64,000 nt of DNA, from positions 55,260,291-55,324,290 of the forward strand of contig OX419755.1 of NCBI GenBank assembly GCA_948567375.1, in the 5' to 3' direction. The stretch is from Lunularia cruciata. Taxonomy: Eukaryota; Streptophyta; Marchantiopsida; Lunulariales; Lunulariaceae. Under the pieces are notes generated by a model, which saw only the letters and a list, made by a program, of their open reading frames with translations, searched no databases and was not told where the DNA came from. Made by a program: the position numbers and the translations under genes. Positions 50,101-61,424 of this stretch are shown here, piece after piece. How positions within the stretch are numbered: position 1 is the first letter of the stretch; every line of letters starts with the position of its first letter.

Positions 50101-51689
50101 ATTATAAAATTTGTGCAACAACTATGGTCCCTTCCTTCCATGTGTTTGTGTTCCCTGAGACACGTGGTCTGGGCTACTCTTAGGTGATTCAAGTGACCTT
50201 CACATGGCTCTTTTGGGCTCCGGCGGCCCACTAAAAGACAAAATCCGGCAATTAGAATTTTGACGGAGCTCATGTGCACGTCAGGTCTACCTGACGTTCA
50301 AAGTCTCAGCCGGAGCTTATCCGTCAGGCAGCTCTAGCTCCGTTTGAACCTTTGCGAACCGAGAATTTACTAGATTAATGGGTCGGGTGATACGACGTGC
50401 AATAAAATTATCGAAATTCTCTTTCTGTGACAGGTTTGCTCGAGAATGAACCTGTCGACTTTCCGTCTTCGCTACATCGAGTCTTTAATCTTTCCAAATA
50501 AATACATTTTTGATTTTAATTTTTCTTTAATCTTTCCAAGTAAATACATTTTCGATTTTAATTTTTGACCTTCGAGACTGGATGCAGATGTAATATGTTT
50601 TACCTTTTTTCATTTTTGGACCGTTATTCAATGTTGATCATGCGTGACTTAAGAATGAAAGTATTTTATTAATATTCTTTTTTGAGATAAGAAAAGAAAT
50701 GGTTTGTCAACGAAAATCAATTCCAATACTCGAGTGTAATATTTTCTTTTTATTCATAAATTTTTTGTCCCTTTACTAATGTGATTAATTCCATAAGATT
50801 TTCTGTTTGAAACTCAATTAATCATAAAAATATAAAATCATAAAAATTCATCAATATATAGGAAAGCGAAAAGCTAAATTTGATGATCACTCCTTTGTGT
50901 AAAATGAATATGAAAATTCATCAATATATAGGAAAACGAAAAAGCTAAATTTGATGATCACTCCTTTGTGTAAAATGAATATGAAAATTTTCTTAGTGAT
51001 ATGTAAACCCCGAACTCTTTACCTTACATAACCTAATTCGAGAACTAGTTACCTATTAACGCCAGTCAATCATCCAAAGTGACCCGTCATCACAAGTATA
51101 CATATGAAGTTGACGTACGTCGAAATTAACTGCCGGACCTATGCACTCCCATGGACACATGATTATACTCTTTCCGTCAATGTTTTAGAGGCTGACGGAC
51201 GTCAGTTTTGACGTACATCATTGAGCCATCTGCGAGTCATTAGTTGTTGTTCTCCAACCCTGTCCGTCCGGCGGCTCCACTCTGAAGAATCGTCTGTCCA
51301 AACCTACTTGTGGTCTTTCTTTGCCCGCTGGCTCTTCTCCTTCCTCAAGGGTAGTGGTTTAATGTTCCGTACTTTTCTAGATTTCCAACTTCGAATGCGT
51401 TCATTTTCTTCTTCCATGAACAAGGGTGTGGTGATCTCCAGTACTTTCCTGGATTGATAGATATTTCCAGTTGTGGTCAGCTTCCATTTGAATATTATTT
51501 GAATATTTATTGTGTGTTATTTTGACTTCATTTGTCAAGGGATGCGATAGCGAAGTGAAAACACGAGCACGTGTATTAGAAACTAGAGTATTATTTTTCA
51601 TTTTTTAACTTGATAATATAATTTAGACCCAACAAGTGTTCATTGCACGTTTCGAGATATAAATGTTACGGGATTTGGATCTCACCTTA
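50101..51689. other. Intergenic DNA with short tandem duplications
   Basis: No gene recognised. Tandem duplications: about 42 bp at 50481-50566 (TCTTTAATCTTTCCAA) and about 70 bp at 50843-50984 (AAAATTCATCAATATATAGG). Confidence 0.6.
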
Positions 51690-53530
51690 CTAGGGGGTTT
51701 CAGAAGTAGGGTCGACGGATGTCTCCGGGATAAATAACAAACTTCGTAATAATTTTTAGTGAACTCCGTAACGATACGAGATGGTAATAACTGAACGCTC
51801 TGTAACTTCAGTTAAGGGATATATTCAGCTAATTGCATTCATTTATAAAAATCAAATCCTACCTTACGGATGTTTTGGAATGCCGTTACGGATGTTTTGG
51901 AATGCCGTAAGTAAATAAATGATTGTCAGAAAGAGTGACGTGTTTCCTCCAGAGGGTGGCCACGTAATCATTTAGTCACGTATTGATGATCTGTTTTTGT
52001 ATTCAAGATCCAAAATGGCCCTGCCCAACAATTCAAATTTGTAAACTGAAATTCACCACCCTCATTAGCAAAGGTGCGAGTTGTCAGGCAAGTAACGACG
52101 GTTTTGTAGTTTCAAATTGGTGTGTGAAATGATCAGCGCCGCCGTGCGGCAACCAAGAAATTGATGAGAGTGCAACTATTCTCACACTGGGAGTGCAACA
52201 AACTTTTTGCAATGGGAGATCAAGTACAGCGATTTAGTGTAGGAGACTCCATTATCGATGACGTTGATCCGGGACCTATAGAGTCATCTTTGGATTTGCA
52301 ACCTCAACAACCATTAGGGAAATTTGGAGACTTGTTGAGGATGGCTTCTTCTGTGCCTGGCAAAACCAAGGAGGATGAACGATTTTGCATGGCAACACAC
52401 CATTACAGCCAAATACTGGATTATTTGGAAGACCCTGAGCATTTTGCACAAATTCATGGTGGGAATTGCAAAAAGCCTATTCAGAAATCGACCGCATTTA
52501 GTTTCATGGCAACCTTTTTGATTAGAGAGGGTATCGGATTTCCTATCTCTATGACAGGTGACAGACTTTACAAGAAATGGTTGCGGTACATGAAACAATA
52601 CAAAGAAACTCGGGAGCTCAAGAACAAGGCGACGGGAGAAGGTCTCACTGAGAAGGAATATAGCAAAGGGTGGAGAACTATAGAAGATAAATTGAATGGA
52701 ATGTGCCCGCATTGTGCAAGAATGGAAGCCATGTTTGGGAGCAGAGAAAACATAAGTCCACCGGCAATGGTAAGTTTAGGAGATTGTAATCCTAATTCGA
52801 GCAAGATTTGCGAGGCTGGCAAGGAGGAGGTCCATGAAGGTGCGTAGGAGTGCTCCAATTTCTCATCTCCTCCAAAGGTGGTGCTCCCTGACTCAGGCCC
52901 TGAGTTGGTCATGAACACCCAAGGGGTGGAAAGTTTAGCAAGTGGCATGGAGAATGGAATCCTATCACCAGAGGATGAGTCTCCATGTATTCCACCGGCC
53001 GAGGACTCGCCTTTCATTACACCACCACCGCCTTTAATTTCTACAAGAGATGGATCTGACTGTGCAAACCAAGAAGGAGAATGGGACCCAAAGAGGAGGA
53101 AAGGTGGAATTTCTACAAGTAAGGTACCCAAGTTGTTGCCCAATATGTCATTGTCTCATGATTTAGCAAAAATTACCATGTTAAAGGCATATAGTATAGA
53201 ATCCAGAGAGAGGTTACGAATAGCTGAACTAGAAGCCACCAACATGAGGAAGAGAGAGAAAACAATGTTGAGAATGGAAGCAGAGCGCGTTAGATTAGAG
53301 ACAGAGAAGATGAAAATTGAAATAGAGAAAAAATTGAGCGCAGATAAAAGGAAAGCTAGGGCAGACAAACACAAATTTAAGGAGAAGAGTTTAGAATCAA
53401 AGCGCACTCATGAAATCAAAATGAGTCTCATACAAGCAGGGAAAACTCCTGAGGAAATAAGTGACTATTTTAAAGTGCTCACTCAGGTTCAACGTCCATC
53501 ATACTCTACTGATAATGAATAGTGAATAGT
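51690..53530 (+). mobile_element. Harbinger-like element, left end plus Myb/SANT ORF
   Basis: It starts TAGGGGGTTTCAGAAG, the same terminus as the MITE at 48967. Its sequence at 51740-51790 (GGATAAATAACAAACTTCG, TTTTTAGTGAACTCCGTAA) matches the reverse complement of the MITE's right end at 50030-50080. The Myb/SANT-like ORF follows. No right terminus and no DDE transposase were found, so this is either 3'-truncated or the right end has diverged. Assignment to PIF/Harbinger rests on the ORF type. Confidence 0.5.
52161..53522 (+). pseudogene. Myb/SANT-like (trihelix) transposon ORF with one in-frame stop
   Basis: The frame 52161-52847 (a better start may be the ATG at 52212) reads KKWLRYMKQYKETRELKN, GEGLTEKEYSKGWRTIEDK and LNGMCPHCARMEAMFGSR, the trihelix/Myb-SANT-like fold of DNA-binding ORFs that travel with plant Harbinger-type transposons. 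The same frame continues after a single TAG (52845-52847) through 53522 with a Pro/Ser-rich linker, a short basic stretch (WDPKRRKGG) and a long charged coiled coil (RLRIAELEATNMRKREK ... AERVRLETEKMKIEIEKK). It would be about 453 residues without the stop. It likely bound element DNA and recruited the transposase. Confidence 0.65.
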
Positions 53531-54300
53531 ATACCACCATGTAACCTTTATTATGATTATAATAAAGATGAGTTATGGAAACTTGGCTATGGAAACCTGA
53601 TGCAACTTGTTACCATTCAGTTACTCAAATTTTTTTGTTTTTGATGTTTTCTTTACCACTCAATCCATTCTATCATATCTTTTTTGCACAATTAGTGCAA
53701 TATGCCACAAGTTGACCCTCATAGCCACCCAAAAAATCTCTCTTGGCGCTAGTCACCACTTGCGACGCTCAATGGAACATGGAAAAAAAGAAAAGGCAAG
53801 CAAGTTGTCTATGGTGGTCGTCGGCGCTCAAAGCCGCTTGTCAACACTCGTGGGCGCTCAAAGCCGCTCGTATGTGGTCGTAGGCGCTCATCAAGCGCCT
53901 GTAGGCGCCCGTTGACGCTCACAGTCGCTAGTGTTTGCTCGAAGCCGCTGGGAAAATGGGATCATGGCGCTCGTAGGCGCTAGTAGTCGCTGGGTGCTAC
54001 TGTGTGGCCCCAAGGTAGGCACCAATTGACGCCCGCGGCCGCTCGTCAACGCTTGCCAGTAGATTTATGATGAATTTTTTTGGCTTGTAGTCGCTCGGAG
54101 GCGCGTGTAGATGCTGATGTGTTTAGATTTTAGTGTTTAAAGGGAAATTGCACACATATTTGTAAGGTGGTGACAAGTTGGATACAAAAGGCACAATTCA
54201 AAATTTAGGGTTTAGGGTTTAGAGGAGTGTGATCACAATGAGTGTTCAATATGAGTTTGGAATATGAGTTTGATAATATGAGTTGAATATGAATATGAGA
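53523..54300. repeat. GC-rich array with ~10-bp period
   Basis: Between 53740 and 54110 the motif (A/G)GGCGCTC or AGCCGCT(C/T)GT recurs every 10-20 bases: GGCGCTCAAAGCCGCTTGT, GGCGCTCAAAGCCGCTCGT, GGCGCTCATCAAGCGCC. The surrounding DNA is AT-rich. A few TTTAGGG copies near 54205 are too few to be telomeric. Confidence 0.75.
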
Positions 54301-55852
54301 GTTCACAAGTGTAAACTAAACCATAAATTTATACATGGGGAGAAATGAAAATAATATGTATATAAATGAAAAGCCAATAGAACCTAAACATATGACAATG
54401 GAGGTCGAGGAGGTGAAGAAGAAGTGAAGAAGAAGAGGGTGATGCACTATGGTGTCTAAGTGCTACTATTGCATCCTCAAGTCTACGACGGTATACATGA
54501 TGTTGAATCCTAAATGGACTCAATGACCACCATAGCGGCCACTCGCTCTCATCCAAGTCTTGATGCCTGATACCACTAGCAAGAAGAGGATAAGGGTTAC
54601 AACTATAAGAACTCAATCTACATGATGTTCACTCCTCTTCTGCCCAACTAATAGCAGGCCTATCGTCATGGACAAATCTGTCCAAAGCACTCATCAAAGG
54701 GTCAAATGACCAAGTGTATGATGCTCTATGTACCCTATAAGGACGGAAGTGGGTAGGGTGGATAGCACCATGTGGATGGTTCCTATAATAAGAGAGTGCA
54801 TAACTATCTATGATCAAAAGATCACGAAGAGGTAAACCTAATGAAGTCAAATGCTCATATGATCTAACTCTAAGTCCTCTGAACTTTGAATCTCACTGTA
54901 TATCTCTAGAGCACAAACATGCCATGAGGCAAGACCCGGTGAGAACTTCCTCAGGGAGTTCAGACCACTGCCACATGCTCTGTAGCAACCACTCCACTCC
55001 ATCCGGAGTAAGATCTATCCTCAAGATAACCTCAAAGCGTAGCAAATAGAACTGGATGAAATGGAAAACACCAGGATGGGCCACCCACCCTACAGGCCCG
55101 GACTGTGTGTGAGGGAACCAATTATGCATAGTCGTCCCTCTCTCCCATGCACTGAAACCGATAGCACCGCGAATCCATAATGAACACATACAAGTAACAT
55201 CCACAATAATAATCTTCTTCCGTAGGAAGCCTGGAAGAGGATACGTGGAATATACACTCCTGATAGATGAATCCTCTCTCTAAACTCAGTCTGAGTGCCT
55301 TGAGTCTCCACACTATGGGGTAACACATGGGTGGCATCAGTCTGGATTTGCATCTCATGACGAGTATGGGTCTCGCGAGCAATAGTATGTAGTCTGGGTC
55401 CAAGATATGCCACACGAGCCCTCAAATGAGCTAGACTAATCTCACTCTCCTCTACATGAGCTCTCATCTCAGCTAGACTACTCTCGCTCTCCTGTACCTA
55501 AACATGTGCACTCTCACACCTCTCTATAGCATATGCTAACTCTTGTGCCTGATTATGTAACTGGAGCTTGTAACCCTCTGCCATGGCAGCTACACCTAGT
55601 ATGTCCATGTCCAAGTCACCTAATCTCTGCTCTCTCTCCATCTCAGAAGTAAGCAAGGTCAGATGCCTCTCCTCCTTTGCAGCAAGTAAATCCTCTCGCT
55701 CACCAAGGAGTCTCTCTCGCTCTAGCAGTAATCTTTCTCTCTCCTCTACACTTTCCGATCTACTCTTGCGCTCAAGCACTAATCTCTCTCTCTCCTCTAC
55801 ACTCTCCAATCTACTGTCACGCTCAAGGAGATTTCTCTCTCTACACTCAACC
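54300..55852 (-). pseudogene. Unidentified minus-strand transposon-like gene, downstream part (coiled coil)
   Basis: The minus strand from 55860 to about 55500 encodes a long Glu/Arg coiled coil (LESVEERERLVLERK, repeated as SESVEERERLLLERE), then LTLLTSEMEREQRLGD. After one stop near 55498 it continues to about 55270 with SLAEMRAHVEESEISLAHL, HTIARETHTRHEMQ and THVLPHSVETQGTQTEF. Further frames to 54329 are short. Read with 61425-62488 it looks like one gene split by the gypsy insertion. I do not know the family. Confidence 0.5.
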
Positions 55853-56278
55853 TGTAACAATATGGAGTTTAGCGACGAAGTCAGTCGGGCTCACGAAGTA
55901 GCACATAAGACAAATTAGCCTAGAATATTCTAGAAGTATCTAGGAAGCTTCTTGGGAAGCTTCCTAGTTAGCTTAGCTTGCACCTTAAGTAAGTAGTTTC
56001 TAGAAGGAAGCTTCTAGAAGCTTCCAACTAGCTTAGCTTGCACGCCAAGTAGGCGGCTTCTAGAAGGAAGTTTCTTGAGAAGCTTCCTAGTTAACTTGGC
56101 TTGCACTCTAAGAAAGTGGCTTGAGGAAGCTTCTTGAGAAGCTTCTCAAGGGCCTTGTATGCTACATATAAATACCAAAGCCAAAGCTCATGCTAGGCAT
56201 TCGGAATTTTCCCTCATTCAAGTGTCCCAATGTGAGTTTCCATTCTCCTATTTCTCTCCTCGGTTTCGGTCTTTTACA
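55853..56278 (+). repeat. 5' LTR of the gypsy element
   Basis: 426 bp, TG...CA. It is longer than the 3' LTR because of an extra ~85 bp of AAGCTTC/TAGCTTAGCTTGCAC repeats near 55960-56130. TATAAATACC near 56166 is a likely promoter core. Confidence 0.9.
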
Positions 56279-56557
56279 TTGGTATCAGAGCAGGAATGGG
56301 ATGGATGGAATTTATGGACCACTAAATCCACTTCCGCCAAACCATGGTAATATTTGGACTTTCATGTCCAGATATTACCAAAGCATCGGTTCACACAATT
56401 CATCACCTCACGCTTTGGGCATGATTTTCTACATATGATTATCGTGTCAAAGGAACCCTTGATACTTCCAATTGTAACTTATGGGGAACAGTGGACATGT
56501 TGTATCTATGTGTTAATCAACTAGATAAATTAAGGGTAGTGGAATAGAGTAGTAGCA

Positions 56558-57466
56558 ATGGCGGCAATACCGGATGTTATCCTTGCAATGCAACAACAAA
56601 TCGAGCATCTTACTCGATTGTTGGATGAATGAGACCAGCAACGACAAGACAAGTAGACAGAGCGCCAGTTCGAGATGGAGAAGATCGCATTCAATTTCCA
56701 AAACCCAAGGTGTTTGAAGGCAAGAATCTTCCAGGCATAGTGGTGAATTTTGTGTTTGACTGTGAACGTTACTTTGAAGCCACTAATCTTCAAGACGAGC
56801 GGAAACAAATTCTCTTGGCTTCTAGCCAATTGGATGGCGTGGCAAAACTTTGGTGGTGATTTCGAGTAGAAAGAGCTGAATGACAAATTTTTACACCGAT
56901 TTTGACATGGGCAAAATTCAAGGATGCAATACTTGGTCAATTTCAGACTATAAATGCCACCCAAGCTGCACGAGATAAATTGGCGGAGTTGAGGCAGATT
57001 GGCTCAATGAGAAGCTACATCACACAATTTCAGAATATCATCATGCAAATTCCAGATATCCAAGAAGGTGAAGTTCTGGATCGATTTGTGCGAGGATTGA
57101 AGTCACAAACCAAATTGGAGGTGACCATGCGAGAACCTCAAAACATAGAAGAAGCCATGCAATTGGCTGAGCGTTTTGATTCCTTAGTTGCAACAACTTG
57201 GTCTTGACCTCGACCTACACAAAACCTACCAGTACCACGAGTGGAAGAACCGGTACCAATGGAGATTGATGCTATCCAACAAAGACCACTTGGCACAGCA
57301 GATAGAGAAAGATTACGACAAAATGGAGGTTGCTTTTATTGTCGCCAAGTTGGACATTGTATTGCTAAATGTCCACTCAAGAATGGATGACCTTGACAAG
57401 TTGCCCAAGTGGAGGTTGTGGAGCGGAATGATCAAGGAAACAAAGAATCCCAATAGGAGAATTTGA
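56558..57466 (+). pseudogene. Gypsy gag (capsid and zinc knuckle), broken
   Basis: The capsid region reads VFEGKNLPGIVVNFVFDCERYF, then TWAKFKDAILGQF and GSMRSYITQFQNIIMQIP. A zinc knuckle C-X2-C-X4-H-X4-C (CFYCRQVGHCIAKC) lies at 57331-57372. A frameshift near 56620 and TGA stops near 56857 and 57205 interrupt it. Confidence 0.8.
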
Positions 57467-57482
57467 GCCGCCTATTGGGAGC

Positions 57483-57875
57483 TTGATTAGTTCCAATGGG
57501 ATTGAAGGCTCGACCTATGCAAGTCTACTTCACTTGCAAGGTATGATATCTAATCGGGGTTGTAGGATTTTGGTTGATTTTGGAAGTTCAGAGAATTGTA
57601 TGTCTATGCAAGTAGCAAAGGAATTGGGTATTCCTATCAAGCCAATGATTGGAAGTAGTTTGATGATGGCGGATGGTAGAAAAGGTTCTGCATTCCGCAC
57701 CTCACATCATGTTACCTTCAAGATTGGGAATGAGTATTTAGAGTGTATGAGGTTTGTAGTAGTACCTCTACACTATGATATCATTCTGGGTCTACCTTGG
57801 CTTGAACGTCATAAGGTTCAATTCGATTGGACCCGACGTCAAATTCAAGTACAACACCAAGGTAGGAATTTCTGA
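57483..57875 (+). pseudogene. Gypsy aspartic protease with altered active site
   Basis: The retropepsin fold is recognisable (RILVDFGSSENCMS ... YDIILGLPWLERH). The catalytic triplet is Asp-Phe-Gly where retropepsins have Asp-Ser/Thr-Gly. ILGLPWL is the usual conserved downstream motif. Confidence 0.75.
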
Positions 57876-58157
57876 TTAGGTTGTCTGGCACCTCTGAGTA
57901 AGACCCCTAAGAATAATCAGTCCCAAGATGGTAACTTTGTTGAGAAGGTAGCCATAGAGCAAATCTGGAAGGGAGATGAGTCCCAAGATGGGAAGTTTGC
58001 CAGGAAGGCAACCATGGAGCAAGCTTGGAAGAGAGATGAGTCCTTAGAAGGGAAGTTTGTTAATGAAGCAGCCATAGAGCAAGCTTTGGAGGAAGATAAG
58101 TCTATATTCACGGTGTGGATCAAGCCGATTGCACAAGAATAATCTGAGGGGGGCCAA

Positions 58158-59451
58158 GTGCCACATCAAGCAATGGTTGATTGGATAGTTCAGGAGTTTG
58201 AAGATGTGTTTCCGGATGATCTGCCAAAGGGATTACCCTTTGATCGAGGTATGCCCTTCAAGATTGAGTTATTGCCAAGGAGTACTCCAATGAGTAGACC
58301 AATCTATCGGCTCTCACCAAAGGAGTTGGAGGAGTTGCGAACAACACTTACAGAGTTGTTGGAGAAGGATTTCCTACGACATAGTACTTCTCCTTGGGGA
58401 GCACCGGTACTATTTGTTCCAAAGAAGGATGGAGGACTTTGTTTTTGTATCAATTACCGTGGGCTCAATAAGCAAACCGTGAAGAATGCATATCCCTTGC
58501 CTCGGATCAATGACTTGCTTGATCAATTAAGTGGAGCATGCTACTTTTCCAAGCTAGATCTTTGTAGCGGCTATTGGCAAATTCCTATTAAAGGAGAGGA
58601 TGTGCAAAAGACTACCTTTTGCACAAGATATGGACATTTTGAGTGGAGAGTTTTACCTCTCGGACTCACTAATGCTCTAGCAGTCTTCATGGATCAGATG
58701 CATCGGGTGTTGGAGGGACTATTGGATCAGTCCATGGTAGTGTTTTTAGATGATATCTTAATCTATAGTAGGACAGAGGCAGAACACAGGAATCATGTAC
58801 GAGAAGTCCTAAGACGACTACGATAGTGGAAATTTTACTACAAGAAGTCAAAGTGTGCTTTTTGGCAGAAAGAGGTTACCTTCTTGGGTCATAAGATCTC
58901 ATCAGAGGAGATCAAGATGGAAGAAGAGAAGATCAAGGCCATTATTGATTGGCCTACCCCAAAGGATGCTACCGAAGTACGAGCATTCAATGGATTGGCC
59001 AGTTTTTACCAACAGTTCATCCACTGGCTCATGTGCTCATGTGGCTGCACCATTAACTGACCTCTTGGGAAAGAACTCGAGCTTCCAATGGACCACCAAG
59101 CATGAAGAAGCATTCCAAAAGTTAAAGCATATGGTGTCTTCAAGACCCATTCTTCAACCATATGATCCTCAACTACCTTATATGGTCAATTTTGATGCTT
59201 CTAACTTTGCAATTGGAGTTGTGTTGCAACAAGACTTTCCAGATGGACTACATCCTATTGCCTTTGTGTCTTGCCGACTAAATACAGCTGAAAGAAATTA
59301 CTCTGCTCAAGATCGGGAACAACTTGCAATGGTGTATGCCACTAAGGTATGGAGGCATTATCTCTTGGGAAAACAAGTGATCATGCGAACTGATCACAAG
59401 CCATTGTTGCAGACCTTACACCTAGAGCACATGAAGAGTCGACATCATTGA
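58158..59451 (+). pseudogene. Gypsy reverse transcriptase and RNase H
   Basis: Reverse transcriptase at 58158-58826: [39 protein letters not shown], then [11 protein letters not shown] with the catalytic Asp pair. A stop (TAG, 58824-58826) and frame change follow. RNase H at about 59070-59451: VNFDASNFAIGVVLQQ, NTAERNYSAQDREQLA and MRTDHKPL, with the family's acidic residues in place. Confidence 0.85.
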
Positions 59452-59576
59452 TGGGAAGAGCAACTCCAATTGTTCAACATCAAACTTGAATACAAACCAG
59501 GTCGGTTCCATGTCATCCCTGATGCTCTATCACGACGACCTGATTTGAAGTCTCTTCCCCTATCGCGGCAGCAATT

Positions 59577-60698
59577 ATGACGGTGTCAATTGATCCCAAG
59601 ATTTATAACAAGTTTCGGTTAGCTCTACAGCAAGATCCCTTCTTCCAAATGGTACATGGTCGGCTAACAACAAGTGACAAGGAGTACAACACCTTCTCCT
59701 TCAAGGAAGGCCTTCTATTCCATGCGGACCGGATCTATGTTCCAGCCAAAGGTGATCTTCGACTTGTGCACTTTCAAGAAGCCCATGATTTAACCATTGC
59801 TGGTCATATGGGTGTAGACAAGACCTTGGGTACCCTCCAACGCCAATGGTGGTGGCCCAACATGACACGGGATGTTTGAGAATTTGTCCGATCGTGTGAG
59901 AGCTGCCAATGTAACAAGGCCAACAACCAGAAGCCGGGTGGACTCCTTCAACCGCTTGCCGTTCCATCAGCTCGTTGGGAGCATGTGAGCTTGGATCTCA
60001 TCACATCCTTGCCAAAGACAAAACAAGGACACACCGCCATTGTGGTGTTTGTGGATAAGCTTAGTAAGCAAATCCACTTGGCACCAACTTGTGACACCGT
60101 GGATGCTCCAACCTTAGCGCAAATCTACTTCGACAATGTCTTCAAGCATCATGGTATGCCACATGTACTCATCTCCGACTGTGATCCTTGCTTTACCGGG
60201 AAGTTTTGGCAAGCACTCTTTCAGATACTCGGCACCAAGCTTGCTTTGTCCATGGCCTATCATCCTCAAACTGATGGACAAACCAAACGTGCAAATCATA
60301 CATTGGAGGATATGTTGCTTGCCTTTGTCAATGTCCACCATACCAATTGGGATGAATGTCTTGCCGTTGCCGAATTTGCCTACAACAATTCCAAGCAGGC
60401 AAGCACCGGATTCTCTCCTTTCTTTCTCAATTTTGGCCAAGATCCGCTTGTTCCAAATTCTCTTCTTGCTCCCCCTCCATCTCAGGTTCCTCATACTTCC
60501 ACATTCTTGACCACTATATCCCAATCTCTTCAACAAGCCAAGTCTCACCTCCTTGTTGCTGAGAATCGCCAAAAAAATATGCGGACCACCATCGTCAAGA
60601 TCTCACCTTTGAAGTTGGTGATAAAGTCATGCTATCCTCTAGTAACCTCCCTCTCCCACTTGATACCCAAGTTTGTAAGCTTGCCCCTAATTGGATAG
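59577..60698 (+). pseudogene. Gypsy integrase, in-frame stop and lost catalytic Glu
   Basis: The zinc-binding HHCC part (HDLTIAGHMGVDKTL ... CESCQCNK) is followed by the DDE core: SLDLITSLP, LISDCDPCFTGKFW and AYHPQTDGQTKRAN. In this last motif the catalytic Glu is replaced by Lys (codon AAA, 60285-60287). A TGA at 59877-59879 splits the HHCC domain. Confidence 0.85.
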
Positions 60699-61084
60699 GA
60701 CCCTTTGATATCACCCAAATTGTCTCTCTTGTTGCTTATCGTCTTGCCTTGCCTTGTCACATGCGTATCCATCCTGTCTTTCATGTTTCCAAGTTGAAAC
60801 CATTTGTTCCTAACCCCTCTTCCTTTTCCTCTCAAGTGCAACCTCCCCCTCTTCCTATCCCTATCAATGATCATGAGGAGTACGAAGTTGATCGTATCCT
60901 TGCACGTCGCCATATTCAACGAGGCCGTCGCCAACATACGGAATACAAGGTCCTTTGGAAAGGATATCCCCTTCATGATGCCACCTGGGAACCTCTTTCT
61001 CACCTCCACAATGCACAAACGGCCATCCAGGAATTCGAAGCTTCACTGGCGACGAGGACGTCACCAACTAGCAGCAAGGGAATA
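60629..61084 (+). pseudogene. Gypsy integrase C-terminus with chromodomain
   Basis: In a different frame from the core: LAPNWIGPFDITQIV and HPVFHVSKLKPF of the integrase C-terminus, then a chromodomain from about 60876 (YEVDRILARRHIQ ... EYKVLWKGYPLHDATWEP). Its aromatic residues (Tyr, Trp, Trp) are present. Chromodomains direct chromovirus integration to marked chromatin. Confidence 0.85.
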
Positions 61085-61424
61085 TGTAATAATATGGAGT
61101 TTAGCGACAAAGTCAGTCGGGCTCACGAAGTAGCACATAAGACAAATTAGCCTAGAATATTCTGGAAGTATCTAGGAAGCTTCTTGGTCAGCTTAGCTTG
61201 CACCTTAAGTAAGTAGCTTCTAGAAGCTTCCAACTAGCTTAGCTTGCACGCCAAGTAGGCGGCTTCTAGAAGGAAGCTTCTTGAGAAGCTTCTCAAGGGC
61301 CTTGTATGCTACCTATAAATACCAAAGCCAAAGCTCATGCTAGGCATTTGGAGTTTCCCTCATTCAAGTGTCCCAATGTGAGTTTCCATTCTCCTATTTC
61401 TCTCCTTGGTTTTGGTCTTTTACA
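61085..61424 (+). repeat. 3' LTR of the gypsy element
   Basis: 340 bp, TG...CA, nearly identical to the 5' LTR apart from the missing ~85-bp repeated section and a few substitutions, which suggests a fairly recent insertion. Confidence 0.9.

Larger units (their letters stand above)
55853..61424 (+). mobile_element. Chromodomain Ty3/gypsy retrotransposon, near full length, inactive
   Basis: Two LTRs (55853-56278 and 61085-61424) begin TGTAA(C/T)AATATGG and end TTTTACA. Next to the 5' LTR is TGGTATCAGAGC, a primer-binding site for initiator tRNA-Met; a purine run (GCAAGGGAA) precedes the 3' LTR. The order gag, protease, reverse transcriptase, RNase H, integrase, chromodomain marks a plant chromovirus. 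Frameshifts and stops in every region make it non-autonomous. The 5-bp flanks (CAACC left, TAGCC right) do not match as a target duplication. Confidence 0.93.

Noticed and set aside
54205..54225. TTTAGGGTTTAGGG telomere-like sequence
   Set aside because: Only about two to three units in a row; too short for an interstitial telomere tract.
55498..55918. Ser/Leu-rich plus-strand frame
   Set aside because: It is the reverse of the Glu/Arg coiled coil on the minus strand and runs into the gypsy LTR.
56280..56292. TGGTATCAGAGC as part of a tRNA gene
   Set aside because: It directly follows an LTR end and is the usual tRNA-Met primer-binding site.
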